NCBI GenBank assembly: GCA_947385875.1
Contig: CANDMV010000034.1
Coordinates: forward strand, 1-32,541
DNA from: an uncultured Eubacterium sp.
Lineage (GTDB): Bacteria; Bacillota; Clostridia; Lachnospirales; Lachnospiraceae
Length of the DNA stretch: 32,541 nucleotides
Reading direction: 5' to 3'
Below, piece after piece: positions 1-7,880 of the stretch (position 1 is its first letter; each line of letters begins with the position of its first letter). Position numbers and translations under genes: made by a program. Below the pieces are notes generated by a model. The model saw only the letters and a program-made list of their open reading frames with translations, was not told where the DNA came from and searched no databases.

Positions 1-115
1 TCCGGTTTACGCCATATTCACGTTCCAGTTGTGGATACGAAGTTCCTCCGGCATTGTACAGATCCACGATCTGCTGCTTGAATTCCGGAGTGTAGGATTT
101 TTGGTTTTTCGCCAT
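1..115 (-). CDS. IS3-family transposase OrfA, N-terminal part only
   Basis: The first 38 codons of a helix-turn-helix protein are visible: after MAKNQKSYTPEFKQQ comes a stretch ending LEREYGVNR. This is the usual start of an IS3/IS150-type OrfA, the DNA-binding half of the transposase that is normally joined to the DDE catalytic half by -1 frameshifting. The ATG at 115-113 is preceded on its strand by GGAGATG at a suitable distance. The gene runs off the left edge, so OrfB and the frameshift site cannot be seen. Confidence 0.75.
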   Translation of the reverse strand, partial: MAKNQKSYTPEFKQQIVDLYNAGGTSYPQLEREYGVNR

Positions 116-178
116 GCTGAACATCTCCTTTGCTCTTTCATTTGATAGTATAGATTGTTCAACTTTTTCTGTCCACAC
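1..178 (-). mobile_element. End of an IS3-family insertion sequence (truncated by window edge)
   Basis: The minus strand carries the 5' part of a transposase OrfA preceded by about 60 bases of leader. The IS terminus is placed near 178 because the reading frame of the neighbouring methylase remnant becomes recognisable just after it. The outer bases read on the minus strand (TGGACAGAAAAAGTTGAACA) look like an IS3-group terminal inverted repeat. The other end lies outside the window, so neither the repeat pair nor a target-site duplication can be confirmed. Confidence 0.6.
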
Positions 179-1227
179 TTATATACTAACACCACTTATA
201 TATTAGCACAGAAATTTAATCTAAAAAATGCCAATATTAGTTGTCGTGATTTTAGAGATTTTTTTTCTGAAATAGAAGACGGCAGCATTGACTTGGTTTT
301 AACAGATCCTCCATATGGGGATAATGCACAATATTTTGAACATGCACAACGTGTACATCCTTTTTTGCCGTATAATTTATCAGAAGATAAAGAACGTTTA
401 AGTAAAGAAGTTGTATGAGGTTTAACCAGGAAATGCAAGTTCAGCTAAGAAAGTCTGGTTTAATGAAACTTATGAATCCTATTTATAAAGATAAAATTTA
501 TACTATTTTGGCTCGTTATACATATCGCAATGGAGCGCAATATAGATTGACAGGTATTTCTCCATATGACTATATGAACAAGGATATGAATGCTGAAATT
601 AGATTACGGGAATTTGCACCGGTTGTCATAGAAGAACTTACAACTGAAGGACAGGGATTTAGGTTCGAAGAATATGTGATTCGTTTAGCTGCATTTATGG
701 AAAATGGGAGCAGGGAAATAATTGAAAAATTACATACAGCTAACAGATTAATACCAGAACTGTTAACTATATATACCTATGAAGATAAAGAACAAGGCAA
801 GTTCTTTGTAAAGGAAACCGCCTCTGCTTATACAGTTGAGGGACGAATCAGTCTGTGAAAAATGGATCCAAGCGATTTTGAAAAGCTTATTGCAGATTAT
901 TTTTTGAAGAGGGGGTTCGTGGATGCTAAAGTGATTGGACAAGCATGTGATAGAGGTGTAGATGTATTGGCTACTAACACTGAAGGAGAATTGGAATTAA
1001 TTCAATGCAAAAGATATCGAGAAGGAAATAATATTGGTTCAGCCCCAATTCAATGTGTGGATAGTTATATGCGGAGCCGTAAAGCAAAAAAAGCATGGGT
1101 AATAACAACTTCTGATTTTACAAAAGAGGGCAAAGATGAAGCAAGGGTTACACATGTCAACATTGTTAATGGCCAGGCGTTGATTAAATCATTAGAACTA
1201 TATTATCCCGGAAAATATATGTTATAG
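179..1227 (+). pseudogene. Broken DNA methylase / Mrr-type restriction nuclease gene
   Basis: Three pieces read in order. Bases 179-418 hold an amino-methyltransferase core: SIDLVLTDPPYGD, with the DPPY catalytic motif, then YFEHAQRVHPF. The frame ends in TGA at 416-418. The next piece, from about 415 to 858, lies in another frame and continues a methylase-associated helical region with no motif I know. It stops at TGA 856-858. The same frame then reopens to 1227 with DRGVDVLATNTEGELELIQCKRY, the D...ExK pattern of the Mrr_cat nuclease family. I infer one ancestral methylase-nuclease fusion. It was damaged by IS insertion at its 5' end, a frameshift probably with a deletion after the DPPY region, and one in-frame stop. 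The Mrr part (862-1227, 121 codons) could still be translated alone, but it has no good ribosome site. Confidence 0.75.
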
Positions 1228-1491
1228 TATGTTCTTGAAATCAAAGAGAAAACATAGCAATTGTGAAAAGTGTTTTGGTATAGTTTAAAAGAGGCGTATC
1301 TGATATTTTGGAAAGGATGATTGTAGAGTAAGATTTTTAATTTTAATTAAAGAGGTAAGCAATGTATTTAGGAATTTAGAATGTTTATAGAGATAGTTGT
1401 AAAAGAGGACTGAATGCAGAATAGAAAGAAGTCAGGCATGACAGATATTTTGAATAGATAGTGTAAGCGTTTTTGAAGGGAAATTGCGATT

Positions 1492-2670
1492 ATGATAAAA
1501 GGAAATAACAGCGATTATAGAAAGGACGATTTTAGGAGCAAAGATTATTCAGGTGATTGGGTTAAACATTGGTTAAGATTGGTCAGTGAGAGTGCGCTTA
1601 TAGAAAAAAAGAGTATATTTGAAAAAATGTGGGAAAAGTGCAATGAGAAGGCAGAACACATGCCCAAGACAATATTTAAATTCTATTCATTTAATCAGAA
1701 TTCACTAAAATGTATTGAATCAAATAAAGTATATTTAAATTCACCTGAAAATTTTAATGATCCGTATGACTGTTTCATTTGTTCGAATGAAAATGATTTT
1801 GTTAAAACATTTTTTATTGAATACATTAAAAGAAACGGTTATGTTCAAAGTGGGGTAATTACTGAGAGTGAATTTGAGAAAATAAAAGATTCGTATCCAG
1901 ATGATGAGTTTATTGCAGGCCACTATTTAAAGACATTTGACAGTGTCTTAAGGAGCATTCTGTTTGAGGATCAGGATCGGGCTGATAAATTATACGAAAT
2001 TTGTTATCAGGCACGTCAACAATACAAAAAAACAATTTCGGTAATCAGAAATAAAAAGATAAGAGTATCGTCTTTTTCATGTTTTAATAATGAAGAATTT
2101 TGTCGGTCTACAGAAATGTGGGGATATTATGCTGCATCACATACGGGATTTTGCGTTGAATATGATTTGGAAAATGCACTGCCAAATATAAAGATGGATT
2201 CCTTGGTTCGTGGTGGAATGATGCCCTGTAAGTATTCAAAAAAGCCAGTTTTTATTCCTAATTCGTTGTTTTGGAAATATTTTGACGATAATAAGTTGAC
2301 AGAAAATCAGAAAATACAATTTGATAAAACTGTGCTTTTATCTTTTTTAAATAAATCATCTTCATGGAGAAATGAAAAGGAATGGCGATTAATTGTACCA
2401 GATGAAATAAGTAATATTTATGACAATCTAATAAATTTTTTCCCTATAAAAACAATATATTTAGGAGTGAAAATGTCTAAAAGTGATAAAGAGTACTTTT
2501 ACGATTTTGCCAAAAGAAAAAATATCTCAGTAGTTGATATGCAGTGTAGGACAGATGGATATGAACTGGAATTTCGTACAATTGATATAGATGAATACAC
2601 TAAGTGGCATAATTTTCATTTGCAATGTACAATTAATAAGAGTGATTATGCTTTTTTATGGAATATGTAG
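1492..2670 (+). CDS. DUF2971 family protein
   Basis: An intact 392-residue protein. Recognisable DUF2971 features run in order: FKFYSFNQNSLKCIESNKVYLNS followed by NFNDPYDCF (about residues 62-95), SSFSCFNN and MWGYYAASHTGFCVEYDL in the middle, and SSSWRNEKEWRLI near residue 295. The biochemical role of DUF2971 is not established; genes of this family often sit in phage-defence and mobile-element neighbourhoods, as here. GAAGGGA lies about 10 bases before the ATG. The DNA is clearly AT-rich compared with the nifS region, which suggests transfer. No membrane segment is visible. The family call is fairly sure, the function is unknown. Confidence 0.7.
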   Translation: MIKGNNSDYRKDDFRSKDYSGDWVKHWLRLVSESALIEKKSIFEKMWEKCNEKAEHMPKTIFKFYSFNQNSLKCIESNKVYLNSPENFNDPYDCFICSNENDFVKTFFIEYIKRNGYVQSGVITESEFEKIKDSYPDDEFIAGHYLKTFDSVLRSILFEDQDRADKLYEICYQARQQYKKTISVIRNKKIRVSSFSCFNNEEFCRSTEMWGYYAASHTGFCVEYDLENALPNIKMDSLVRGGMMPCKYSKKPVFIPNSLFWKYFDDNKLTENQKIQFDKTVLLSFLNKSSSWRNEKEWRLIVPDEISNIYDNLINFFPIKTIYLGVKMSKSDKEYFYDFAKRKNISVVDMQCRTDGYELEFRTIDIDEYTKWHNFHLQCTINKSDYAFLWNM

Positions 2671-2871
2671 AAGAAAATTAGAGATAAATAATAAAAGATG
2701 TCACATTTATGAGTATCAAACAAGTAAATTTAGGACAAAAGTTAAGGGGATAATTGGGCGGGAATATTTTTACGATGAATTATTTCTGGCAAGGTATGAT
2801 GGGGAAAGATATATACATGAAGTATAGGAGAATACTGTATATTGTTTGAGACAGGAAATAGGAGGAATGTT

Positions 2872-3084
2872 ATGACAGCGTTAAGGCAAAGTACTATTGC
2901 GGAATTGGAGAAGGTGCCAGAGGATAAATTACATGTAATTATGCAATTTATTGATACTTTAACAGATGAAGCGGGAGGAGAAAAGAAGCGTTATAATCTT
3001 GAGCAATTTGTTATGCCGCCTACAGAACGAGGACAGGATGCAGATGCTTATGTAAGGGGGCTAAGAAACAATGACAGACTTTAA
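2872..3084 (+). CDS. Antitoxin of a VapBC-type pair
   Basis: A 70-residue acidic protein just upstream of, and overlapping by 14 bases, a PIN-domain toxin. The C-terminal half (VMPPTERGQDADAYVRGLRN) resembles the toxin-wrapping tail of short antitoxins paired with PIN toxins in clostridia. The N-terminal half is helical (STIAELEKVPEDKLHVIMQF) and not clearly a known DNA-binding fold. The ATG at 2872 is chosen over an in-frame start at 2842 because GGAGG stands at 2861-2865, six bases away. Such antitoxins normally repress their own operon together with the toxin; no operator was identified here. Confidence 0.7.
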   Translation: MTALRQSTIAELEKVPEDKLHVIMQFIDTLTDEAGGEKKRYNLEQFVMPPTERGQDADAYVRGLRNNDRL

Positions 3085-3493
3085 GAGAGTATATGTTGAC
3101 ACTTCGCCGTTTATATATTATTTGGAAAACAGTGCTTTGTATATGGATAAAATGAAACATTTTTTTGAAATATGCCTTGATAAAAATATACAGATTGTTA
3201 CTTCTGTGATTACAGTTGAAGAATATCTGGTGTTTCCATATGCAAGTGGAAAAGTGGAATTTATTGAAAACTTCAAACGATTTATTGAGTACATGAATAT
3301 CAATGTGATCAATATAGATAGCAGGATAGCAGAACAGGTGGCAAAAATTCGGAGTCGATATAAGTATTTCAAAGCTATGGACGCTTTGCAGATTGCAGCG
3401 GCAATAGCCAGCGGGTGTGATATGTTTTTTACAAATGACAAACAATTAAGGCAGGAAAAGGAATTACCATGTATGACCATTGATGATTTGTAG
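3071..3493 (+). CDS. PIN-domain toxin, VapC family ribonuclease
   Basis: A 140-residue PIN domain of normal length. The metal-binding acidic residues are all present: D10 in VYVDTSPFIYYLE, E51 in TSVITVEEY, D104 in KAMDALQIAAA, and the TND motif at 121-123 (MFFTNDKQL). VapC toxins are Mg/Mn-dependent endoribonucleases that cut tRNA or rRNA and are held inactive by the cognate antitoxin, encoded here immediately upstream with a 14-base overlap that implies translational coupling. The pair looks intact and is the only complete toxin-antitoxin module in the window. A separate PIN remnant lies at 29815. Confidence 0.85.
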   Translation: MTDFKRVYVDTSPFIYYLENSALYMDKMKHFFEICLDKNIQIVTSVITVEEYLVFPYASGKVEFIENFKRFIEYMNINVINIDSRIAEQVAKIRSRYKYFKAMDALQIAAAIASGCDMFFTNDKQLRQEKELPCMTIDDL

Positions 3494-3642
3494 AATATAA
3501 GATGAATAAATAGCAGCGCCATTAAAAAGTATGGTTGGACATAGTGTTTTCTTGGATTGGCTGTTGAGTTTGTTTTCTTAAAGCATGGCTGTCGTTTTTG
3601 CTAAAGTATTTTTATTGTCCATACTTAATAAGAACATTACTA

Positions 3643-4074
3643 ATTGAACTGTATGCAAAAGATACATCGAAAAAGGTAAAAAGTGCGAAGCGGGCAAGGT
3701 TCCTCGACGGGATGTACATTTCGACAAGTGCGCCGTATGGATATAAAAAAGACCCGGAACAACAGGCACCGCCTTGTGATTGACAAACGGTACGCGCCGA
3801 CAGTCAGGATGATCTTCTCACTGGCAAAGGACGGCATGGGGATTCTGCAGATACGGAATTATATCAACAGCAGGCATATCTTAAGGCCGTCCGCAGTCAA
3901 CCCGAACGGCTGCGGGCGAAAAAGGCACGGCTTTCAGAGGTAGATAACCTGTTCCAGTCTCTTTACGAAGATAAGCTGAATGGGAAAATTTCAGAGCGCA
4001 ACTACCAGATGATGAGCAGGCGGTCGCTTCGCGATGGGATATCTGCACTCCTGAATCACTTTCTTACGTCCTGA
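3643..4074 (+). pseudogene. Remnant of a large serine recombinase (Tn4451 TnpX / conjugative-element type)
   Basis: Pieces of one protein appear in successive frames. ELYAKDTSKKVKSAKRARF and then YISTSAPYGYKKDPE are the end of the resolvase domain and start of the recombinase domain. A frame change follows near 3750, then HRLVIDKRYAPTVRMIFSLAKDGMGILQIRNYIN. Another break near 3900 leads to KARLSEVDNLFQSLYEDKLNGKIS with NYQMMS, the C-terminal coiled-coil region. The N-terminal catalytic serine domain and the zinc-ribbon part are missing. These enzymes move integrative elements of Clostridia, so this is probably the scar of an element that once carried the neighbouring accessory genes. A short inverted repeat (AAGTATGG at 3527-3534 and its complement at 3619-3626) lies just upstream. 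Confidence 0.75.
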
Positions 4075-4353
4075 ACAGTAAATGTGCAGGGCTGCCTGAA
4101 CTGTTCTGTGATGTCATTATACGAAAGACGGAAAACTCCTGCAATAGATTTTCGATAATCGGTCGATTATGGATGATATGTGGTTAGAGATGCGTAAGTG
4201 GAGGCGACACATTGGCAGAAGCCATCCTTCTTTTCCAAATGGATATAAGTAATATCCGTACACCTTTTTACTGACAAGGGCGAACCCGACAGCAAAAAGC
4301 CATTGCATTTAAAAATGTAAAAAAGCAAGACATGTAAAAATTAAGCTTTTTTA

Positions 4354-4381
4354 TTGACTTTTCTATAGAATGCGCTATAAT
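4354..4381 (+). promoter_or_regulatory. Sigma-A promoter of the nifS-nifU-mnmA cluster
   Basis: TTGACT at 4354-4359 and a perfect TATAAT at 4376-4381 are separated by 16 bases. It is the best promoter match between the recombinase scar and nifS. A start site near 4388 would give a leader of about 140 bases holding a small ORF and a hairpin. The stretch 4075-4353 upstream shows no recognisable gene. Confidence 0.75.
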
Positions 4382-4402
4382 GAGTATGTCTTAGGAGATA
4401 CT

Positions 4403-4489
4403 ATGATGGACAGGGAAGGCATATTGAAAAATATGGTTTCCTGTTTTTTCAACGCTATTAACCACTGTATTCCTACGGGAATACTATGA
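4403..4489 (+). CDS. Putative 28-residue leader peptide upstream of nifS
   Basis: ATG at 4403 follows TTAGGAG by five bases, as good a ribosome site as any in the window. It lies about 15 bases after the predicted transcription start and opens a frame of 28 codons ending in TGA. The peptide contains two cysteines (VSCFFNAINHCIPTG) and lies in the 5' leader of a cysteine desulfurase gene. I do not recognise it. The position and Cys codons suggest a cysteine- or translation-sensing leader, but no alternative terminator with a U-run is visible before nifS, so classical attenuation is not supported. Confidence 0.4.
   Translation: MMDREGILKNMVSCFFNAINHCIPTGIL
4467..4484 (+). promoter_or_regulatory. 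UACG-tetraloop hairpin in the nifS leader
   Basis: GTATTCC-TACG-GGAATAC forms a perfect 7-bp stem closed by C(UACG)G, an unusually stable UNCG-class tetraloop. It overlaps the last codons of the small leader ORF and ends 28 bases before the nifS ribosome site (AAGGAGG, 4513-4519). No T-run follows, so it is not a terminator; an mRNA-stability or translation-control role is inference. Confidence 0.55.
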
Positions 4490-4528
4490 TATATAATCTG
4501 ATAAAACTATTTAAGGAGGATTTTACGC

Positions 4529-5716
4529 ATGGAAAAGCTGATTTATCTGGATAATGCGGCAACTACAGCATTAAAGGCAGAAGTATTTGATACAATGAAG
4601 CCATACTTTTTGGAAAATTACTTTAATCCAAACAGTGTATATACTCCTGCGCAGCGGACAAAAAGCGCGGTGGAAGAAGCAAGGAGTACGATTGCAGATC
4701 TGATAGGGGCGAAGGCAAACGAGATTTATTTTACCGGCGGCGGCAGTGAGGGTGATAACTGGGCGATCAAAGGATGCGCACAGGCTTTTGCGTCTAAGGG
4801 GAAGCATATCATCACTTCTAAGATTGAGCACCATGCAGTGCTGCATACGTGTGAATATCTGGAAAAGCAGGGATATGAGGTAACGTATCTGGATGTAGAT
4901 GAATATGGAATGGTTCGTCCCAAGGAGCTGGAGCAGGCGATCCGCCCGGATACGATTTTAATCAGTATTATGTTTGCGAATAATGAAATCGGAACGATTG
5001 AGCCTGTCCGTGAGATTGGCGAGATTGCAAAAAAGCATGGCGTGCTGTTCCATACGGATGCTGTTCAGGCATTTGGACATGTGCCGATCAATGTGGACGA
5101 GCTGAATATAGACATGCTGAGCGCCAGTGCGCATAAATTTCACGGGCCGAAGGGAATCGGATTTTCGTATATGAGAAACAGTGTAAAGCTGGGAGCTTTG
5201 ATACATGGCGGCGCGCAGGAACGGGCAAGAAGAGGCGGAACGAGCAATGTACCGGGTATCGTAGGAATGGGTGTGGCAGCTCGGATTGCGGCAGAAGGAA
5301 TGGAGGAGGCAGGAAAGAAGACGGCTGCCGTCAGAGATCATCTGATTGAGCGTGTTTTGTCAGAAATTCCGTATTCAAGGCTGAACGGCCACCGCCAGCA
5401 GCGTCTGCCGAATAACGCGAGCTTTTGTTTCCGCTTTATAGAAGGAGAGTCACTGCTGATTATGCTCGATCAAAAAGGAATCTGCGCGTCCAGCGGCTCT
5501 GCCTGTACTTCCGGCTCTTTAGATCCTTCGCATGTAATGCTGGCGATCGGCCTTCCCCATGAGATCGCCCACGGTTCTCTGCGGCTTACGCTGTCCGAAG
5601 AGACGACGATTGAGGATGTGGATTATGTTGTCGATCATTTGAAAGCGATTGTAGAGCGTCTGCGCAGCATGTCGCCGCTGTATGAGGATTTTGTGAAAAA
5701 TCAAAAAGAAGCTTAA
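4529..5716 (+). CDS. nifS: Cysteine desulfurase, NifS/IscS family
   Basis: A full-length 395-residue PLP enzyme that converts L-cysteine to alanine and a protein persulfide, supplying sulfur for Fe-S clusters and tRNA thiolation. Visible landmarks are YLDNAATT at the N-terminus, H101/H102 in KIEHHAVLHT, D177 in HTDAVQ, the PLP lysine K203 in SASAHKFHGPKG, RRGGTSN near 235-240, and the catalytic cysteine C326 in CASSGSACTSGS. AAGGAGG lies ten bases before the ATG. The order with nifU and mnmA downstream matches the partners: sulfur passes to the NifU scaffold and to MnmA. No iscR-type repressor gene is next to it. Expression probably comes from the promoter at 4354. Confidence 0.95.
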   Translation: MEKLIYLDNAATTALKAEVFDTMKPYFLENYFNPNSVYTPAQRTKSAVEEARSTIADLIGAKANEIYFTGGGSEGDNWAIKGCAQAFASKGKHIITSKIEHHAVLHTCEYLEKQGYEVTYLDVDEYGMVRPKELEQAIRPDTILISIMFANNEIGTIEPVREIGEIAKKHGVLFHTDAVQAFGHVPINVDELNIDMLSASAHKFHGPKGIGFSYMRNSVKLGALIHGGAQERARRGGTSNVPGIVGMGVAARIAAEGMEEAGKKTAAVRDHLIERVLSEIPYSRLNGHRQQRLPNNASFCFRFIEGESLLIMLDQKGICASSGSACTSGSLDPSHVMLAIGLPHEIAHGSLRLTLSEETTIEDVDYVVDHLKAIVERLRSMSPLYEDFVKNQKEA

Positions 5717-5796
5717 TTATAAATAGAAAATTAAAATCTGGAAATATTATTTAGAATGTATGCATAAATAAAATATGAAAAAGGAAGGGAGAAAGA

Positions 5797-5821
5797 ACGT
5801 ACTTATATATAGAAAGTACGT
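5797..5821 (+). promoter_or_regulatory. Hairpin between the upstream purine tract and nifU start
   Basis: ACGTACTT (5797-5804) pairs perfectly with AAGTACGT (5814-5821) around a 9-base loop. It sits between the only Shine-Dalgarno-like tract (GGAAGGGAG, about 5782-5790) and the nifU start region. There is no ribosome site immediately before the start codon. Looping out the stem would shorten the effective distance to about 11 bases for the TTG at 5828 or 17 for the ATG at 5834. A role in translation is inference. Confidence 0.4.
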
Positions 5822-5833
5822 TTGTAATTGAAT

Positions 5834-6277
5834 ATGTACAGCGAAAAAGTAATGGATCATTTTAATAATCCAAGAAACGTCGGCGAGATTGAAGATGCCA
5901 GCGGAGTAGGAACGGTAGGAAATGCAAAATGCGGAGACATTATGCGCATTTATCTTGATATTGATGAAGAGACGAAGGTGGTCAAAGACTGTAAGTTCAA
6001 GACTTTTGGCTGCGGTGCGGCAGTCGCTACAAGCAGTATGGCGACAGAGCTCGTAAAGGGCAAGACGATATATGAAGCGCTTCAGGTGACAAATAAAGCG
6101 GTTATGGAGGCATTAGACGGACTTCCGCCGGTTAAGGTACACTGTTCTTTACTGGCAGAGGAAGCAATCCATGCAGCGTTATGGGATTATGCGCAGAAGA
6201 ATCATATTGAGATTGAAGGCCTCAAGCCGCCGAAGGAAGATATTTCAGAAGAACCGATTCCAAGTGAAGATGAATAA
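5834..6277 (+). CDS. nifU: NifU/IscU-type iron-sulfur cluster scaffold protein
   Basis: A 147-residue protein starting MYSEKVMDHFNNPRNVGEIE, the standard N-terminus of the clostridial IscU-type scaffold on which Fe-S clusters are assembled with sulfur from NifS. The ligand residues are present: C33 and D35 in NAKCGDIM, C60 in FKTFGCGAAVA, and C104 in KVHCSLLAEEA. It has only the N-terminal scaffold domain, without the ferredoxin and C-terminal domains of nitrogen-fixing NifU. An in-frame TTG two codons upstream (5828) is an alternative start. The gene lies 117 bases after nifS and is followed by a terminator-like hairpin. Confidence 0.93.
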   Translation: MYSEKVMDHFNNPRNVGEIEDASGVGTVGNAKCGDIMRIYLDIDEETKVVKDCKFKTFGCGAAVATSSMATELVKGKTIYEALQVTNKAVMEALDGLPPVKVHCSLLAEEAIHAALWDYAQKNHIEIEGLKPPKEDISEEPIPSEDE

Positions 6278-6288
6278 AGTCAAAAGAA

Positions 6289-6326
6289 CCGCTAGAGCCT
6301 ATAAGCACGAGGACTCTAGCGGATTT
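6289..6326 (+). terminator. Terminator-like hairpin after nifU
   Basis: CCGCTAGAG (6289-6297) pairs exactly with CTCTAGCGG (6314-6322) around a 16-base loop. ATTTCTATATATA follows, only a weak U-tract. It probably ends or attenuates the nifS-nifU transcript, with mnmA then read from its own promoter or by read-through. Confidence 0.6.
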
Positions 6327-6341
6327 CTATATATAAGTAAT

Positions 6342-6490
6342 ATGATAAAAGACTGAGGCAGGATTCCATTATAAAGTCATATGAAAAAGACTGAGGCAGA
6401 ATGCCATTATAAAGTCATATGAAAAGACTGAGGCAGAATTCCATTATAATATTATGTGAAAAGTCTAAAGCAGATGGAATCGTAAGTGAA
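6342..6490 (+). repeat. Tandem repeat of about 36-39 bp, three good and one to two decayed copies
   Basis: Units begin near 6342, 6381, 6419 and 6454. The shared core is AAAGACTGAGGCAGAAT followed by CCATTATAAAGTCATAT. Copies 1 and 2 are nearly identical, the third diverges at its end and later ones are degenerate. The copies abut with no unique spacers, so this is not CRISPR. It occupies most of the nifU-mnmA gap. Function unknown. Confidence 0.8.
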
Positions 6491-6560
6491 AAAGTCTGTA
6501 ACAGATTTCTATGATATATCCTATAGGAATTATTTTAAAATAACAGCGAGGAGACAGTGT

Positions 6561-7661
6561 ATGAATAAAAAAGTGGTAGTCGGCATGTCGGGCGGGGTAG
6601 ATTCGTCGGTTGCAGCATTATTACTGAAAGAGCAGGGTTATGATGTCATTGGCGTTACCATGCAGATCTGGCAGGAGCAGGATGCGCATACGGCTGAGCA
6701 GGAAGGCGGCTGCTGTGGGCTGAGTGCCGCAGATGATGCGCGGCGTGTCGCGGCACAGCTTGATATTCCTTTTTATGTGATGAATTTCCGCACGGAATTT
6801 AAAGAACATGTAATCGATTATTTTATAAAAGAGTACCAGCACGGCAGAACGCCGAATCCATGCATTGCGTGCAACCGTTTTGTAAAATGGGAGTCGCTGC
6901 TTTGGCGCAGTATCAGTATTGGCGCGGATTATATAGCTACCGGGCATTATGCGAAGATCGAGCAGCTTAAAAGCGGCAGATATGCTCTGCTGCGGTCCGC
7001 CAGCGCAAAGAAAGATCAGACCTATGCACTGTATAATCTGACTCAGGAACAGCTGGGGCACACATTGTTTCCGATCGGTGTCTATGACAAGCAGCAGGTC
7101 CGTGAGATCGCAGTAAGAAACGGACTGGATGCGGCACATAAGCCCGACAGTCAGGAGATCTGTTTTGTGCCGGATAAAGATTATGCGGGATTTATCCGCC
7201 GGGAGACGGGTAAAAAAGAGCAGGAAGGAAATTTTGTTACAAAAGGCGGCGTCGTGCTGGGACAGCATAAGGGAATCTCGCATTATACGATCGGACAGCG
7301 CAAAGGGCTTGGGATTGCTCTTGGCAGGCCGGTATTTGTGACTGAGATCAGGCCGGATACAAATGAAGTAGTGCTTGGTGAGAATGAAGATTTGATGGTC
7401 ACAGAACTGACTGCATGTGACATGAACTATATGGCGGCTGAGCATTTGGAGCCGGGACGGAAGATGACGGCGAAAATCCGTTATTCCCATGCCGGAGAGC
7501 GCTGTGAACTGACCGGGGTATCGAATGACGGCAGCCGTATCAGGATACGTTTTGACAGACCGGTGCGTGCGGTCACGCCGGGGCAGGCGGTAGTGCTGTA
7601 TGATGGAGAATATGTGCTTGGAGGCGGCACAATATGTACTGGTTCGCATGGGATCGTTTAG
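6561..7661 (+). CDS. mnmA: tRNA-uridine 2-sulfurtransferase MnmA
   Basis: A 366-residue enzyme that thiolates U34 of the Lys, Glu and Gln tRNAs, using ATP to adenylate uridine and a persulfide passed from a cysteine desulfurase. Visible are the PP-loop [13 protein letters not shown] (residues 8-20), the catalytic C101 in [27 protein letters not shown], and the second cysteine C201 in [12 protein letters not shown]. The C-terminal barrel region follows, with [13 protein letters not shown]. The start at 6561 has GAGGAG seven bases upstream. The frame is open 25 codons further upstream, but that part lies in the repeat and lacks a ribosome site. Its position after nifS-nifU fits direct sulfur supply. 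Confidence 0.95.
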   Translation: MNKKVVVGMSGGVDSSVAALLLKEQGYDVIGVTMQIWQEQDAHTAEQEGGCCGLSAADDARRVAAQLDIPFYVMNFRTEFKEHVIDYFIKEYQHGRTPNPCIACNRFVKWESLLWRSISIGADYIATGHYAKIEQLKSGRYALLRSASAKKDQTYALYNLTQEQLGHTLFPIGVYDKQQVREIAVRNGLDAAHKPDSQEICFVPDKDYAGFIRRETGKKEQEGNFVTKGGVVLGQHKGISHYTIGQRKGLGIALGRPVFVTEIRPDTNEVVLGENEDLMVTELTACDMNYMAAEHLEPGRKMTAKIRYSHAGERCELTGVSNDGSRIRIRFDRPVRAVTPGQAVVLYDGEYVLGGGTICTGSHGIV

Positions 7662-7733
7662 TGGTACAGATTGAAATAGAAGAATGGCGGCAGTATGCGC
7701 CGTACTGCTTTGTATGGGGTCGTTTAGTAGTAC
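7648..7733 (+). repeat. 20-bp direct repeats flanking a small hairpin after mnmA
   Basis: ATGGGATCGTTTAGTGGTAC (7648-7667, overlapping the mnmA stop) recurs as ATGGGGTCGTTTAGTAGTAC (7714-7733), 18 of 20 identical. Between them GCAGTA (7690-7695) and TACTGC (7703-7708) can pair, followed by a short T-run, a weak terminator candidate. The repeat probably arose by local duplication of the mnmA end. Confidence 0.55.
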
Positions 7734-7880
7734 CGTTATAATGTTTACAATAAAATTTAAAATTGATTAATAATGAAAGAAATGCTGGTAAAAATCTTAA
7801 ATATATACTATACTAGAGCATGTCTAAGAAATTGCAGCTTTGTAGAAGGCGGATCTGTAATTTGTATGGAAGGGACTTTG

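Noticed and set aside
2591..2827. 78-codon frame overlapping the end of the DUF2971 gene
   Set aside because: The part after 2671 (FRTKVKGIIGREYFYDELFLARYDGERYIHEV, shortened to its key residues IIGREYF and ARYDGERY) looks somewhat protein-like and could be a gene remnant. It has no ribosome site and matches no family I know.
4390..4528. Riboswitch or T-box in the nifS leader
   Set aside because: No T-box motif, anti-terminator or U-run is seen; only the small ORF and one hairpin.
6342..6490. Repeats as a CRISPR array
   Set aside because: Units abut without unique spacers and decay from one side; no cas gene is near. The same holds for 14457-14600.
6621..7649. 342-codon open frame antisense to mnmA
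   Set aside because: It lies wholly opposite a clear housekeeping gene, has no ribosome site and no family resemblance. The 250-codon frame opposite rloA (27378-28130) is rejected for the same reason.
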